Part shown: piece after piece, positions 24,270 through 32,946 of the stretch | Layout: each line of letters begins with the position of its first letter | Position numbering within the stretch: the first letter of the stretch is position 1 | NCBI GenBank assembly: GCA_964427895.1 | Contig: CAYRUZ010000002.1 | Coordinates: forward strand, 105,291 to 169,290 | Length of the DNA: 64,000 bases | Origin: CAYRUZ01 sp964427895 | GTDB lineage: Bacteria; Patescibacteriota; Gracilibacteria; Peribacterales; Peribacteraceae | Direction: 5' to 3' | Program-made: the position numbers and the translations under genes | The notes under the pieces: generated by a model | What the model was told of the DNA's origin: nothing | Seen by the model: the letters and a program-made list of their open reading frames with translations, nothing else | Databases searched by the model: none

Positions 24270-27064
24270 CCATCCCGCGTCGCTCAGCCCTCGTACTGGC
24301 CGGACTGCTACTGCCGTTGCAGGCATGGGCGCACGCGACACCGACGCAGTACCTTCCCGCAGCGGAATCGGTGCAGTCCGCGGCGCCTGCCGAGATCTCC
24401 ATCCGTTTTACTGAAAGAATCGAGCCGGAAGTGAGCACCATCACTGTTTTTGACCCGAATGGTCAACGCACGCAGTCGCAGGCGACGGTATCCAAAGAGG
24501 ACAGGAGAACCCTCCGGATGCCACTTGTTGCCACCGGTACGGGCACGTACACCGTCTCGTGGAACGTCGTCTCGGCGGATGATGGTCACTTCACTCGCGG
24601 GGCGTTCAGTTTTGCCGTTGGCAAAGCGTCGAGTGGAGCGCTCGCACTCGGTACCAATTATCAAGTCGTGCACAGCTCGCCGGCGCCGGAAGCGGTGACT
24701 ATTTGGCTCGAGCTTCTGGGCCAGGCATGCATCGCCGGTGTGTTGCTTCTTTGGTGGCTGTGCCGAAAAAGGTTCCCGCAGGTCGATGCGCGGTTCCGAA
24801 CCATCATGTGGATCGGAGCAGGTTTGATCGTGTGCGGTACGGCGGGATACCTCTATTTGAAAGCGGACGAATTGAGGCTCGCCCAGGAAACGTCATTCAA
24901 TCTCGCCCTGCAGCAGTTCGCCTCAACTGCCGCGGGTTGGTCGGCCCTGCTGCGCCTCATTGTAGGCATCGTCATCGCTTTCGTCGCGCAGTTCCTCTCC
25001 CAGCCCGGGAAAAAATATTACGAGTGGTGCGCGCTCGTCCTGCTTCTGCTGGTATCGGCGTATGTGCGATCGAGCATCAGTCACGCTGCGGCGTCGACAG
25101 TCGCTCCGCAATTTTCCATAGTCGTAAACTTCATCCACCTTCTTGCGAAAGAAGCATGGGTGGGCATGCTCGTGGTCACGTCGGCTTGCATGCTCGTAGA
25201 ATTGCAGAGACGCAACGACGCCATCCTCGCGGCGCATTTCCTCACGTCCCTTTCACGGTACATCGCCGTAGCGTTCGGTATCGGCGCTGTGACGGGCTGC
25301 TACATTGTCGCGTTGCACCTGAAGAATTTCTCGAACGTTGGGATTACCCACTGGGGGATGCAATTCATCATTCTATGCATTCTTGCGGGCTTTCTGCTGT
25401 TCATGCGTTGGTACAACGCGTTCGTGGAGGAGCGCATCGTCGTGTCCTGGAGCAGAGGAGAGAGGTCGAGTGAAAGCTCGCTGGGCATCACGCTCGGGCT
25501 CGAAACCTTGCTCGGTGTCGTGGTGCTCTACCTTAGTGCAACGTTGGTCATCACGACTCCGCCGATGCGCAACGAAAGCGTGTTTTCACAGACACTGCCG
25601 ACGCGTGAGGGGACCATCACGCTCGAACGTGACGCGTGGGACGAATTGCGCATGCGGGTATTCGCGACGACGCCGATCCGCACGATCACCGGATCAACGC
25701 TGTCCCTCACGCTGACAAACGCCGACGCGAACGTCGGACCCATCGTCCAGCCGGCAACCGCCATTTTCCCTGGAGGATTTTCGTTTCCCGTTTCGGCATT
25801 CACCGTACCGGGAACGTGGACGATCCAGGCGACCGTGGTGCAGCCCGGTCACTTTGACGCAACTGGCACGTGGACGCTGAAGGCGCCCGACGACCTGATG
25901 GCCGTTCACGAAACGGTGAATTCCGTGACGCTGGTATCCCTCGTCCTTGCAGTATGTTTTGTTTTCGTCGCAGGACTTTTCGTACGAAAGTCGCGCCGCT
26001 TCGAGCAACTGATCGGCCACCACGCCTCGGATGGCCGGCTCGTGCTGGTGGACTACAATTTCTGGATCATCGCACCTCTCGCCCTCATTCTGATGCAATT
26101 CGGCGGAGTGTTCTCTCATTCGCACAAGACGGCGACGGCGTTCGCCGCCCGTTGCTCCCAAAACGGGCATGTCTGGATCGAAAGCGTTCCGATCCGTGAC
26201 GGACACCCCACATCGTCGTACGCGCGCCTCGGCTGCACGTTGGGCACCGGCACTTCCTTGCAGCACTTCGTGGATTTGCGCGAATACGAGGCGTACGTAG
26301 CGCCACTCAAGCTGGAAGTGTTCCTCGAACACCCGCAACCGTTGCTCGTGGGAAAAACATCGCACCTGCTGCTGTCGGTGCATGACGACGAGGGGGCGCA
26401 CATGAACTTGGAAACCACGCACGAGCGTATCGCCCACATCATCGCCATCGACGATCGTTTCCGCTTTTTCGCCCATACGCATCCCGAAGACGCGGCCGGA
26501 TACGACGGGAGCCGTATCGGTCACGAATTGCCGATCGATATCGCTTTCCCGCATGCGGGAAAATATCTCGTGGGCGCCGACGTAACGGTGAAAGCGCAGA
26601 ACGTCCAGCAGCAATACACCATGATCGTGCCGGGTCCCACCGCGGAAGGTGAAAAGGCGGTGTATGGCACGACGGCTCAGGCGGGAGACATTTCCGTCGT
26701 ATTCCATGGAGCGGATTCACTGCGTGCCGGCAGTCCCGCTCTCGTCTCGTTCTCCTTCAGCAGTTCGAGCGGATCGGTAGCCGACTTGCAACCGTATCTG
26801 GGTGCTGCGATGCACATCGCCGTCGTCAGGGACGACATGATGACGTTCATGCACGTGCACGGCGAAGTACCGCCGACGTGGATCCAATGGTTGGCTGGCC
26901 AGCGCTCGGGACAGGGACATCTGCACAGCGCATTGCCATCGCACTTCGGGCCGACGCTGGATGCGCAAATGGCCTTCCCGTCGCCGGGGACGTATTACGT
27001 CTTCGCCCAATTCAAACGAAACGAGCGGGTGTATCTTGCGCCGTTCACGGTGACCGTCCGGTAG
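24266..27064 (+). CDS. CopC-CopD-type copper protein with extra C-terminal domains
   Basis: A 932-residue fusion. A signal peptide ends at AWA, giving a mature N-terminal His (HATPTQYLP). The CopC domain (about 23-120) has the typical SWNVVSADDGHFTRGAF end. A CopD-like block of about eight transmembrane helices follows (about 145-430), then an extracytoplasmic beta domain, another helix pair (about 555-575 and 595-615), and a C-terminal region of about 300 residues rich in His (FFAHTHPED, MTFMHVHGEVP, GHLHSALPSHFG). CopC binds copper through an N-terminal histidine brace, and CopD is thought to move copper across the membrane. The His clusters in the tail suggest extra metal sites. It is convergent with the PIG-V-like gene, two bases away. 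Confidence 0.85.
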   Translation: MTIPRRSALVLAGLLLPLQAWAHATPTQYLPAAESVQSAAPAEISIRFTERIEPEVSTITVFDPNGQRTQSQATVSKEDRRTLRMPLVATGTGTYTVSWNVVSADDGHFTRGAFSFAVGKASSGALALGTNYQVVHSSPAPEAVTIWLELLGQACIAGVLLLWWLCRKRFPQVDARFRTIMWIGAGLIVCGTAGYLYLKADELRLAQETSFNLALQQFASTAAGWSALLRLIVGIVIAFVAQFLSQPGKKYYEWCALVLLLLVSAYVRSSISHAAASTVAPQFSIVVNFIHLLAKEAWVGMLVVTSACMLVELQRRNDAILAAHFLTSLSRYIAVAFGIGAVTGCYIVALHLKNFSNVGITHWGMQFIILCILAGFLLFMRWYNAFVEERIVVSWSRGERSSESSLGITLGLETLLGVVVLYLSATLVITTPPMRNESVFSQTLPTREGTITLERDAWDELRMRVFATTPIRTITGSTLSLTLTNADANVGPIVQPATAIFPGGFSFPVSAFTVPGTWTIQATVVQPGHFDATGTWTLKAPDDLMAVHETVNSVTLVSLVLAVCFVFVAGLFVRKSRRFEQLIGHHASDGRLVLVDYNFWIIAPLALILMQFGGVFSHSHKTATAFAARCSQNGHVWIESVPIRDGHPTSSYARLGCTLGTGTSLQHFVDLREYEAYVAPLKLEVFLEHPQPLLVGKTSHLLLSVHDDEGAHMNLETTHERIAHIIAIDDRFRFFAHTHPEDAAGYDGSRIGHELPIDIAFPHAGKYLVGADVTVKAQNVQQQYTMIVPGPTAEGEKAVYGTTAQAGDISVVFHGADSLRAGSPALVSFSFSSSSGSVADLQPYLGAAMHIAVVRDDMMTFMHVHGEVPPTWIQWLAGQRSGQGHLHSALPSHFGPTLDAQMAFPSPGTYYVFAQFKRNERVYLAPFTVTVR

Positions 27065-27066
27065 GT

Positions 27067-28296
27067 TCAGGCAATCCAGATTTTGTGGGTGAATGCCCAC
27101 GCCAAATGATATTGGCATGCAGCGGCGAAAATCACCGCCGTGGTATACGCGATCCACAACCCTGTTCGCATGGTTTTGCTCATGGCAGGCGCATTCGCAG
27201 CAAGGTGCGTCACCGCCAGAACCAGAAGAACATGCGAAGGCAACAAATATCGCAAGACGCTTTGGAAGTCGTTGCGCGCTTCGGCTACCGCGGCAAGGAC
27301 GGCGATGAGAAGCGCACATGCGTACAACGGCACACGACGGCCAAAACCATGAGCCTTCATGCGCCATTCCGCAATCGCAGCGCCAACGCATGACCAGAGC
27401 ATGACGGCGAATCCCACTTTGTTGGCGTAATCACCGTCTTCCGAATTAAGCGTAAAGAAAGGGAAAAGCACTTGCAGCGGTTTGCCCAGAAGCAACAGCG
27501 GGTCGGGGACGACATTCCATCCCACGCTCTGGGCGTGCATGTAGAGGTCGAAGTGGCCAAATGCAACGAGGGTGAAAACGAAAAAACTGAACGTACCTGC
27601 GGCGATGGCGACGCAGGAGGCACATCCTCTCAGAAGGACCCGCTTGGCATTGGAACTATCGCTCAATGCATCACTCGCCGAGCGGAGGAGGGGATAGAGA
27701 CAGAACGGAAGAGCGAAAATGCGCGTTGCACCGAGCACGAAGCCGCCGATCGCCCCAAAAATTATGCCGAACCGCGCCGGATACTCGTACGCAAGGATCA
27801 CGACCATCATGGAAAGCGCGAACAGAGATTCGGAGTAGGCGGTGACGAAGAAGAACGAAGGGGGATAGGTGAATACCGCAATGACAGCGGCGATCGTCAA
27901 ACGACGCGATACCTTCCACCGCCGCAACAGAGCCAAAACGCATGCCCAAAAGCCGGCGCTGCACAAAACGGACGTCAAAAGAAGCGAAAGTTCGGGCGTC
28001 AGCCCGGTAACGCCTTTCGTCACTCTCGACAGGAGGGGATATGCCGGAAAAAAGGCAACGTTTGTCCCATCGAAAATCTCATCGCGCACGAGCGCCGGAT
28101 CGTACGGACCGCGCCCGAATCTCCAGTAATACCCGTCCTCTTCAATCCGCAGGTAGTGAAGGCTGTCCCACTGCACCAAGCGTGCCACTGCCGCGTCCAA
28201 TGGCTTTTGCTGGAGCACGATGACTCCACAAAGTTGGATGGCGGCGAACAAAAGCCCCATCGCGCAACACGCGAGCCACTGTCGAGCGACTGTCAT
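27067..28296 (-). CDS. PIG-V-like polytopic mannosyltransferase (GT-C fold)
   Basis: A 409-residue membrane protein with about ten helices. PIG-V family landmarks are present: QWDSLHYLRIEEDGYY in the first extracytoplasmic loop (acidic catalytic site of GT-C enzymes), VAFFPAYPLLSR and TAYSESLFAL. Eukaryotic PIG-V adds mannose to GPI anchors; bacterial relatives use lipid-linked sugars for glycolipids or protein O-mannosylation. CATACT lies exactly six bases before the ATG (28303-28308, minus strand). The acceptor here is unknown. Confidence 0.78.
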   Translation of the reverse strand: MTVARQWLACCAMGLLFAAIQLCGVIVLQQKPLDAAVARLVQWDSLHYLRIEEDGYYWRFGRGPYDPALVRDEIFDGTNVAFFPAYPLLSRVTKGVTGLTPELSLLLTSVLCSAGFWACVLALLRRWKVSRRLTIAAVIAVFTYPPSFFFVTAYSESLFALSMMVVILAYEYPARFGIIFGAIGGFVLGATRIFALPFCLYPLLRSASDALSDSSNAKRVLLRGCASCVAIAAGTFSFFVFTLVAFGHFDLYMHAQSVGWNVVPDPLLLLGKPLQVLFPFFTLNSEDGDYANKVGFAVMLWSCVGAAIAEWRMKAHGFGRRVPLYACALLIAVLAAVAEARNDFQSVLRYLLPSHVLLVLAVTHLAANAPAMSKTMRTGLWIAYTTAVIFAAACQYHLAWAFTHKIWIA

Positions 28297-28418
28297 AGAG
28301 GGAGTATGACAGAAATACTACAGGAAAACATTGTGCCAACTCCTCAGCTTTGTCGATTGAGACGGTATTTCTGCATGTACCCTTGCTTTTCTGTACAGGA
28401 AGTTTTACATACAGATCT

Positions 28419-29201
28419 ATGGGATATCTCGAACAATCGAATGTTCCGAATGATGCCGATACACCAAAAAAAGCGATGTCATACAGCGATGTGCGGGAAA
28501 TGCACCGAGATATTCTCCATAATACGTTTCACCCTGCCGAAGAGCCGAAATTGCCCGAGCTTGCACCGTCGCTCCCTCCCGATGTCAGCATGGTACTGCT
28601 CACTCAGACCGTGCACCGAGCGCATGCGCGCATGCGCCAGCCGACGCTGACGCAGCGGTTGTGGCGCACAATCACGCCCTCGGGGCGGTCGGATGCCGCA
28701 GCAGCCGTACCGGAAGCCCGCAAAAACATCATTCTCGCGAGCGATATTCTGGCGACCCACCCAGATCGCATGGCGCGCGAAGAAGAAGCGCACGATCAAG
28801 AGTTTCGTCGTCGCATGCGCCCGGACCAGTCGTTGATCATGAGTGCGATGGCGCACATTTTGCACACGGATGAAAACGAATGGAAACCGTACGTCGACGA
28901 TGTGCGCGCGAAGCTGCTGGAGCACGTGGATGCCGGTCCGTACGAGCAGCGGGCAATCCTCGCCCGAATGCTGAGTCAGTTACATGTGATTTCCCATCGC
29001 GCGAGCGACCAAATACGGGAGCTGTGCGCAAAGCGCGAACTGGAACTGCCGACGCAGAATATCGGCATCCTGCAGCGGTCCGCTTCCACGTTGGCGACGG
29101 CGTGCCTGCGGCTGCAACAGTGGGAATGCGTCGATCCGTGCTCCATCAAAAAGAATTTCGTCATGGACATGAGAATGTTCGACGGAGACTGGCATCGGTA
29201 A
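28419..29201 (+). CDS. Hypothetical soluble helical protein, 260 aa
   Basis: A charged, mostly helical cytoplasmic protein without recognised domain. It is rich in His, Arg, Met and Glu (DVREMHRDILHNTFH, EEEAHDQEFRRRMRPDQ). No signal peptide or transmembrane segment is present. An earlier TTG start at 28350 is possible, but the ATG at 28419 fits better: TACATA ends seven bases before it. It is divergent from the PIG-V-like gene, and the DUF2127 gene follows 37 bases downstream. Confidence 0.6.
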   Translation: MGYLEQSNVPNDADTPKKAMSYSDVREMHRDILHNTFHPAEEPKLPELAPSLPPDVSMVLLTQTVHRAHARMRQPTLTQRLWRTITPSGRSDAAAAVPEARKNIILASDILATHPDRMAREEEAHDQEFRRRMRPDQSLIMSAMAHILHTDENEWKPYVDDVRAKLLEHVDAGPYEQRAILARMLSQLHVISHRASDQIRELCAKRELELPTQNIGILQRSASTLATACLRLQQWECVDPCSIKKNFVMDMRMFDGDWHR

Positions 29202-29238
29202 ATGCGCACGTGTAGCGTGCTTCGGCTTCATTCGACCC

Positions 29239-29715
29239 GTGCTTAGCCGACAGCAAGAACATTGGCTGCATAAGATCTTCGACGTGGCGATAGTCATCAA
29301 GGGGATAGACGGGGCCATCGAAATCATCGTGGGCATCGTGCTTGCCGCATTCAGCTCGGAACAGATACGCAACTTTTTGCGCGATTTCACGCTGTACGAA
29401 CTCGAGAAGGACCCGCACGATGTTTTGTTCGGCTTTATCCAGCATCTCGCCACGTCGATCACACCGCACGCCAAATGGGTCGCAATGATCTATCTGCTCT
29501 GTCACGGATGCCTCAAAGTCGTCGTCGCGCTGCAGCTCATCCGTGGCAAATTGTGGGCATACCCCTTCGCCATGGCGGTACTTGTCTTTTTCATCGTCGT
29601 TCAGACAACCGATGTTGTTTTGCACCGCTCCGTCTTACTCGCAGGACTCACCTGTCTGGATGCCGCCATTTTGGCAATGGCGTGGCACAAATACCGTTTA
29701 CAACGTACTGCGTGA
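29239..29715 (+). CDS. DUF2127 family membrane protein
   Basis: A 158-residue protein with four predicted transmembrane helices and the DUF2127 pattern: IFDVAIVIKGIDGAIEII in helix 1, then LCHGCLKVVVALQLIRGKLWAYPFAM, then a short C-terminal helix pair. The GTG start at 29239 precedes the conserved N-terminus LSRQQEHWLHKIFD. The function of the family is not known. It could form an operon with the preceding 260-aa gene. Confidence 0.75.
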   Translation: MLSRQQEHWLHKIFDVAIVIKGIDGAIEIIVGIVLAAFSSEQIRNFLRDFTLYELEKDPHDVLFGFIQHLATSITPHAKWVAMIYLLCHGCLKVVVALQLIRGKLWAYPFAMAVLVFFIVVQTTDVVLHRSVLLAGLTCLDAAILAMAWHKYRLQRTA

Positions 29716-29717
29716 TT

Positions 29718-29746
29718 TTGCTAAATTAATATAATTATTGTATAAT
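29718..29746 (+). promoter_or_regulatory. Promoter of the metzincin gene
   Basis: TTGCTA (29718-29723), a 17-base spacer and consensus TATAAT (29741-29746). The ATG is 11 bases after the -10, leaving a leader of only about five bases and no Shine-Dalgarno sequence. Confidence 0.65.
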
Positions 29747-29757
29747 AAAACAAACAA

Positions 29758-31365
29758 ATGAAACGCACACGACACGCACGATTCGGCGCATGCTTAGGGC
29801 TTTTGATGCTGTCGATCGGTGTCTTGGCGGTGTTTGCTCAAAAGTCTGACAAACGCGAAGAGCATTCCGAAAGGATGAAGCACGAGAGTGCCGTATGGAA
29901 GGCGAGTGTGTTGGCTGCGGATGCAGCGCAAAACGATGCCGTCGAAGCGGCTCACGCGGAAAGCGAGCGAATTCTCCACGACGTCGTTCGGCCGGGCATC
30001 AAAGATCTGCGCCCGGGACTTGGCGAAGCGTGGACGGCGGAAAGCGTGCAAAAAGTCGTCGAGCTCATCCGTATGCGCAACGATTCGCTGCTGCAGGAAA
30101 AAACTGCAATCCAAACGAGTGGCAAAGAGGAGAAATACAGCGAACGGCTGGCCAGCATCGACAAACACTACGACGACAACGTTCAAACCATCTTCCGTTT
30201 TCAAGTGGTGACGGCAGCGCGCGCGGAGAGCGATCGAGTATTGCGCGAAGAAGTGCGTCCGGGCATCGAAGCGCTCCGTCCGCAGGACGGGGAAAGATGG
30301 AAACCGGAAAACGCACTGGCGGCGGCAGATCTTGTCCGTAGTCGTAACGCCGCACTGGAAGACGAACGCAGTGCCATTGAGCAAAACGGCTACGCCGATT
30401 CGCACGATGACAGACTGAACCGCATCGACCAGATCCTCGCAGAAAACGAAGATGCCATCCGCCGCTTCGAACAACTTGCGGAAGAGGCTGCGAACAAAGA
30501 CGCGGAGGAAAGCGCCAGAGAAAACAATGGCTCGAACGACACGCCGTCAAACACGGACTACCCGACGGGCAGCACGCCGGAACCGACCGCAGGCTCGGTG
30601 GAGCAGCCAGGTGAGACCGCTGTAGCGCCCCAGCAGAACCAATCGCTGACAGATGACCAGTGCGGCCGCGTACTGCATTACCATTTCGAGAGCATCGATC
30701 CGCGTTTCGGAATTTCCGAAGACCAGGCGCGCCAATTGTTCGTCGAAGCAGAGGCCGTATGGGAGGGGCAAACCGGCATGAATCTCTTCGAGGAGAAAGC
30801 AGGTTCTTCGCTCCCTGTCCGCTTTGTCTACGGACGCAACCAAGAGGACTACAACATTCTCGATCAGATGCGCGTGGAAATCGACAGTGACCGTGCCGAC
30901 TACGACTCGGCGGTGCAGCTGTACCGCGATTTGGTTGCGCAGTACCGAAACGACTCGAGCAACGAAGACCTCGTGAACCGCATCAACGCGCTGGTGGATC
31001 ACATTCGCCGAGTCGGCCCCCTGCTGGAAGCTCGCATTGACCGTTTCAATCGCATCGGACGCGGTTCTGGACCGATGACGCTCGGCTACTATTTCCGCCA
31101 GGGCTCAAAAGAGGGAATCGACGTTCTCGTGTTGCAACGCCAGGCGTTCAAACGCGTCCGCCTTGTCGCCCACGAGCTCGCTCACGCTCTTGGATTGGAC
31201 CACGTAAGGGATGCGGAAGCCGTGATGTACGCACTGAACAGCGGCGACGACAACGTTCTACGCCAAGACGACAGGGACGAACTCGACAAAATCTGCCGAC
31301 GCCGGAACGCCGGACGTTCCGTGCACGACAGGACGGAGCGTGAAGAAGTGCAGGAAGTGTGGTAA
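29758..31365 (+). CDS. Secreted matrixin-like zinc metalloprotease with tandem coiled repeats
   Basis: A 535-residue exported protease. A signal sequence (1-28) precedes two tandem helical repeats of about 82 residues (67-148 and 156-237), each starting AES(E/D)R and containing VRPGI, LRP, RN and a closing RF. An acidic Asn/Thr/Pro-rich linker (about 245-300) follows. The protease domain has HELAHALGLDH (H472, E473, H476, H482), the HExxHxxGxxH zinc site of metzincins, with a candidate Met-turn at Met490. No cysteine-switch propeptide is apparent. The coding end abuts the convergent cupin gene. A role in surface remodelling or attack on neighbours is possible but unproven. Confidence 0.82.
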   Translation: MKRTRHARFGACLGLLMLSIGVLAVFAQKSDKREEHSERMKHESAVWKASVLAADAAQNDAVEAAHAESERILHDVVRPGIKDLRPGLGEAWTAESVQKVVELIRMRNDSLLQEKTAIQTSGKEEKYSERLASIDKHYDDNVQTIFRFQVVTAARAESDRVLREEVRPGIEALRPQDGERWKPENALAAADLVRSRNAALEDERSAIEQNGYADSHDDRLNRIDQILAENEDAIRRFEQLAEEAANKDAEESARENNGSNDTPSNTDYPTGSTPEPTAGSVEQPGETAVAPQQNQSLTDDQCGRVLHYHFESIDPRFGISEDQARQLFVEAEAVWEGQTGMNLFEEKAGSSLPVRFVYGRNQEDYNILDQMRVEIDSDRADYDSAVQLYRDLVAQYRNDSSNEDLVNRINALVDHIRRVGPLLEARIDRFNRIGRGSGPMTLGYYFRQGSKEGIDVLVLQRQAFKRVRLVAHELAHALGLDHVRDAEAVMYALNSGDDNVLRQDDRDELDKICRRRNAGRSVHDRTEREEVQEVW

Positions 31366-31719
31366 CTACTGGCTCAACGAAGTCCGTTGCGTGTGAAATG
31401 GGGGATTGAACCGGGCCCGAATGAAGAGTGGTTTGGAAGAGAGATTTCTCACGCTATGGCACATACCAGCAGCGACGGTATACGTTTGCCCAGGCAACAA
31501 AACGCGTTTCTCACCATTCACTGTAATTTCGGCCTCACCGTCGATGATTTCCACAATCTCCTGGCCACTGTGAACATGCGGATTCGTGTGCCCGTCCGGC
31601 TCGACCCTGGCGATGAACACCTCGCCGTCGTTTTTGGTGAATCCGGCGTCGACCATGACGCCGGGATGCGCCTGGCCGCAGACGACATACGGGACCCAGA
31701 GCGAATCATGTTTGATCAC
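31366..31719 (-). CDS. Cupin-domain protein
   Basis: A 117-residue single cupin barrel. Motif 1 is HTNPHVHSGQEIVEIIDGEAEI, with the usual His-x-His and Glu metal ligands, and motif 2 is PGQTYTVAAGMCHSVRN with the last His. Such small cupins can be isomerases, dioxygenase-like enzymes or sensors; no substrate is indicated. It lies directly against the convergent metzincin gene. Confidence 0.82.
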   Translation of the reverse strand: MIKHDSLWVPYVVCGQAHPGVMVDAGFTKNDGEVFIARVEPDGHTNPHVHSGQEIVEIIDGEAEITVNGEKRVLLPGQTYTVAAGMCHSVRNLSSKPLFIRARFNPPFHTQRTSLSQ

Positions 31720-31827
31720 GGCAGTACTGTATGCCGAGGTATGAAGCAGAGTCTATGACAAACATGCTGCGCAAAAGCTGGAACAAACAACAGTTGCTTT
31801 CTGTCTCACGGATCTGTGTTTGAATTT

Positions 31828-32241
31828 CTACTTCAGTACGGCGTTCATTCTCTCTTCGATCTTCTTTACCATTTGCGTCGACAGAGAGAGATGTGCCACT
31901 GCAGGATTGCCAATTGCCATTTCCCGAAAGAATGAATTTGATCTTTCCGCTGGTGTGATGTCGCGGTAGGGAATCAGCAACGGGGGATGACCAATACGGA
32001 ACACCGGCCAGACGGATAGATAAACCCCATCCTGCGTCAGACCGACTCGTAAGGCGACTCTGTAATTCGCAAACCAGTTGATCGACCCTGTACAGAAATT
32101 GTGCATCTCAGAAGGCGCTTCTTTTGTCGTGCGGTAGGAACGTGCGAGGGCTCTCCACCCAAACTGCGCTATGAGCCAGCTTACGCCGAACCATAGACCA
32201 GCAAATAGAGACATTAATGCTAGGACATACAGAGCTTCCAT
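31828..32241 (-). CDS. Hypothetical membrane protein, 137 aa
   Basis: One N-terminal transmembrane helix (ALYVLALMSLFAGLWFGVSWLIA) followed by a basic, probably cytoplasmic domain of about 110 residues containing VGLTQDGVYLSVWPVFRIGHPPLLIPYRDI, a pattern like PH/DUF small membrane-associated domains. No family recognised with certainty. Base composition is somewhat more AT-rich than its neighbours. Confidence 0.6.
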   Translation of the reverse strand: MEALYVLALMSLFAGLWFGVSWLIAQFGWRALARSYRTTKEAPSEMHNFCTGSINWFANYRVALRVGLTQDGVYLSVWPVFRIGHPPLLIPYRDITPAERSNSFFREMAIGNPAVAHLSLSTQMVKKIEERMNAVLK

Positions 32242-32308
32242 TAAAGAATAGGGGAATTCTTGTGAAGGTTTACCGTTCTATTGTAACAGAATCGCCATCG
32301 TTACAGCA

Positions 32309-32385
32309 TGGTGGGCCAGGGGGGATTTGAACCACCGACCGCCGGTTTATAAGTCCGGAGCTCTAACCAACTGAGCTACTGGCCC
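32309..32385 (-). tRNA. tRNA-Ile (anticodon UAU, imperfect stems)
   Basis: A 77-base cloverleaf with encoded CCA and acceptor stem GGGCCAG/CTGGCCC. The anticodon loop is CTTATAA, giving anticodon TAT (UAU), which reads AUA directly. The anticodon stem CCGGA/ACCGG has an A-A mismatch at its inner pair (31-39), and the T stem GGTGG/CCCCC has a U-C mismatch (51-63). It may be a functional but unusual tRNA or a decaying one. Confidence 0.82.
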
Positions 32386-32457
32386 ATATACGAACAAAGA
32401 ACGGCAGCGCAAAACGCTCTCGTTGTAGCAGCCATTGACGAGGCACGCCAGCGCGGA

Positions 32458-32901
32458 TTACTCCGCCTGCACCACAACCGACACCGGCTGGGACAGCTCG
32501 CCCAGGTTGACCTTCACTTCGAAGGAACCGGTCGACTTGATCTGCTCGGGGACTTCGATGGCCTCTTCGGTCACTTCCATGCCCAGCTGATCCTTCAGCG
32601 CCTCGGCAATAGCCTTCTCGGTTATTGCCGCGTAGAGCTTGCCGGTCTTGGTAACTTTTTTCTTGAAGACAACGGACTTACCAAGCAGCGCCTGTGCGGC
32701 GCCCTGCTGGCTCTTCTTTTCTAATTCCTTCTCTTCAGCGCGGCGCTTGATCTGCTCGGCGTAGCGCTTGCGAACCGTCGGAGTGGCGACGATGGCCAAA
32801 CGGCGCGGAAGCAGGTAGTTCAAGGCAAAACCGTCTCCAACGACCAGGAGGTCGTTCTTCTTGCCGATCTTTGCCACATTTTGGAGGAGGAGGATTTCCA
32901 T
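32458..32901 (-). CDS. rplI: 50S ribosomal protein L9
   Basis: A 147-residue L9 with both domains. The N-terminal rRNA-binding domain (MEILLLQNVAKIGKKNDLLVVGDGFALNYLLPRRLA) is joined through the long lysine-rich helix (about 45-80) to the C-terminal domain. The start at MEILLL is the conserved L9 start. The upstream in-frame extension would not match the family. It lies 45 bases after the end of the oligopeptide-binding gene on the same strand. Confidence 0.95.
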   Translation of the reverse strand: MEILLLQNVAKIGKKNDLLVVGDGFALNYLLPRRLAIVATPTVRKRYAEQIKRRAEEKELEKKSQQGAAQALLGKSVVFKKKVTKTGKLYAAITEKAIAEALKDQLGMEVTEEAIEVPEQIKSTGSFEVKVNLGELSQPVSVVVQAE

Positions 32902-32946
32902 GACGCGAGCACCCATTGTAAGCGGCCACCCAACCAGCGTCAATGG

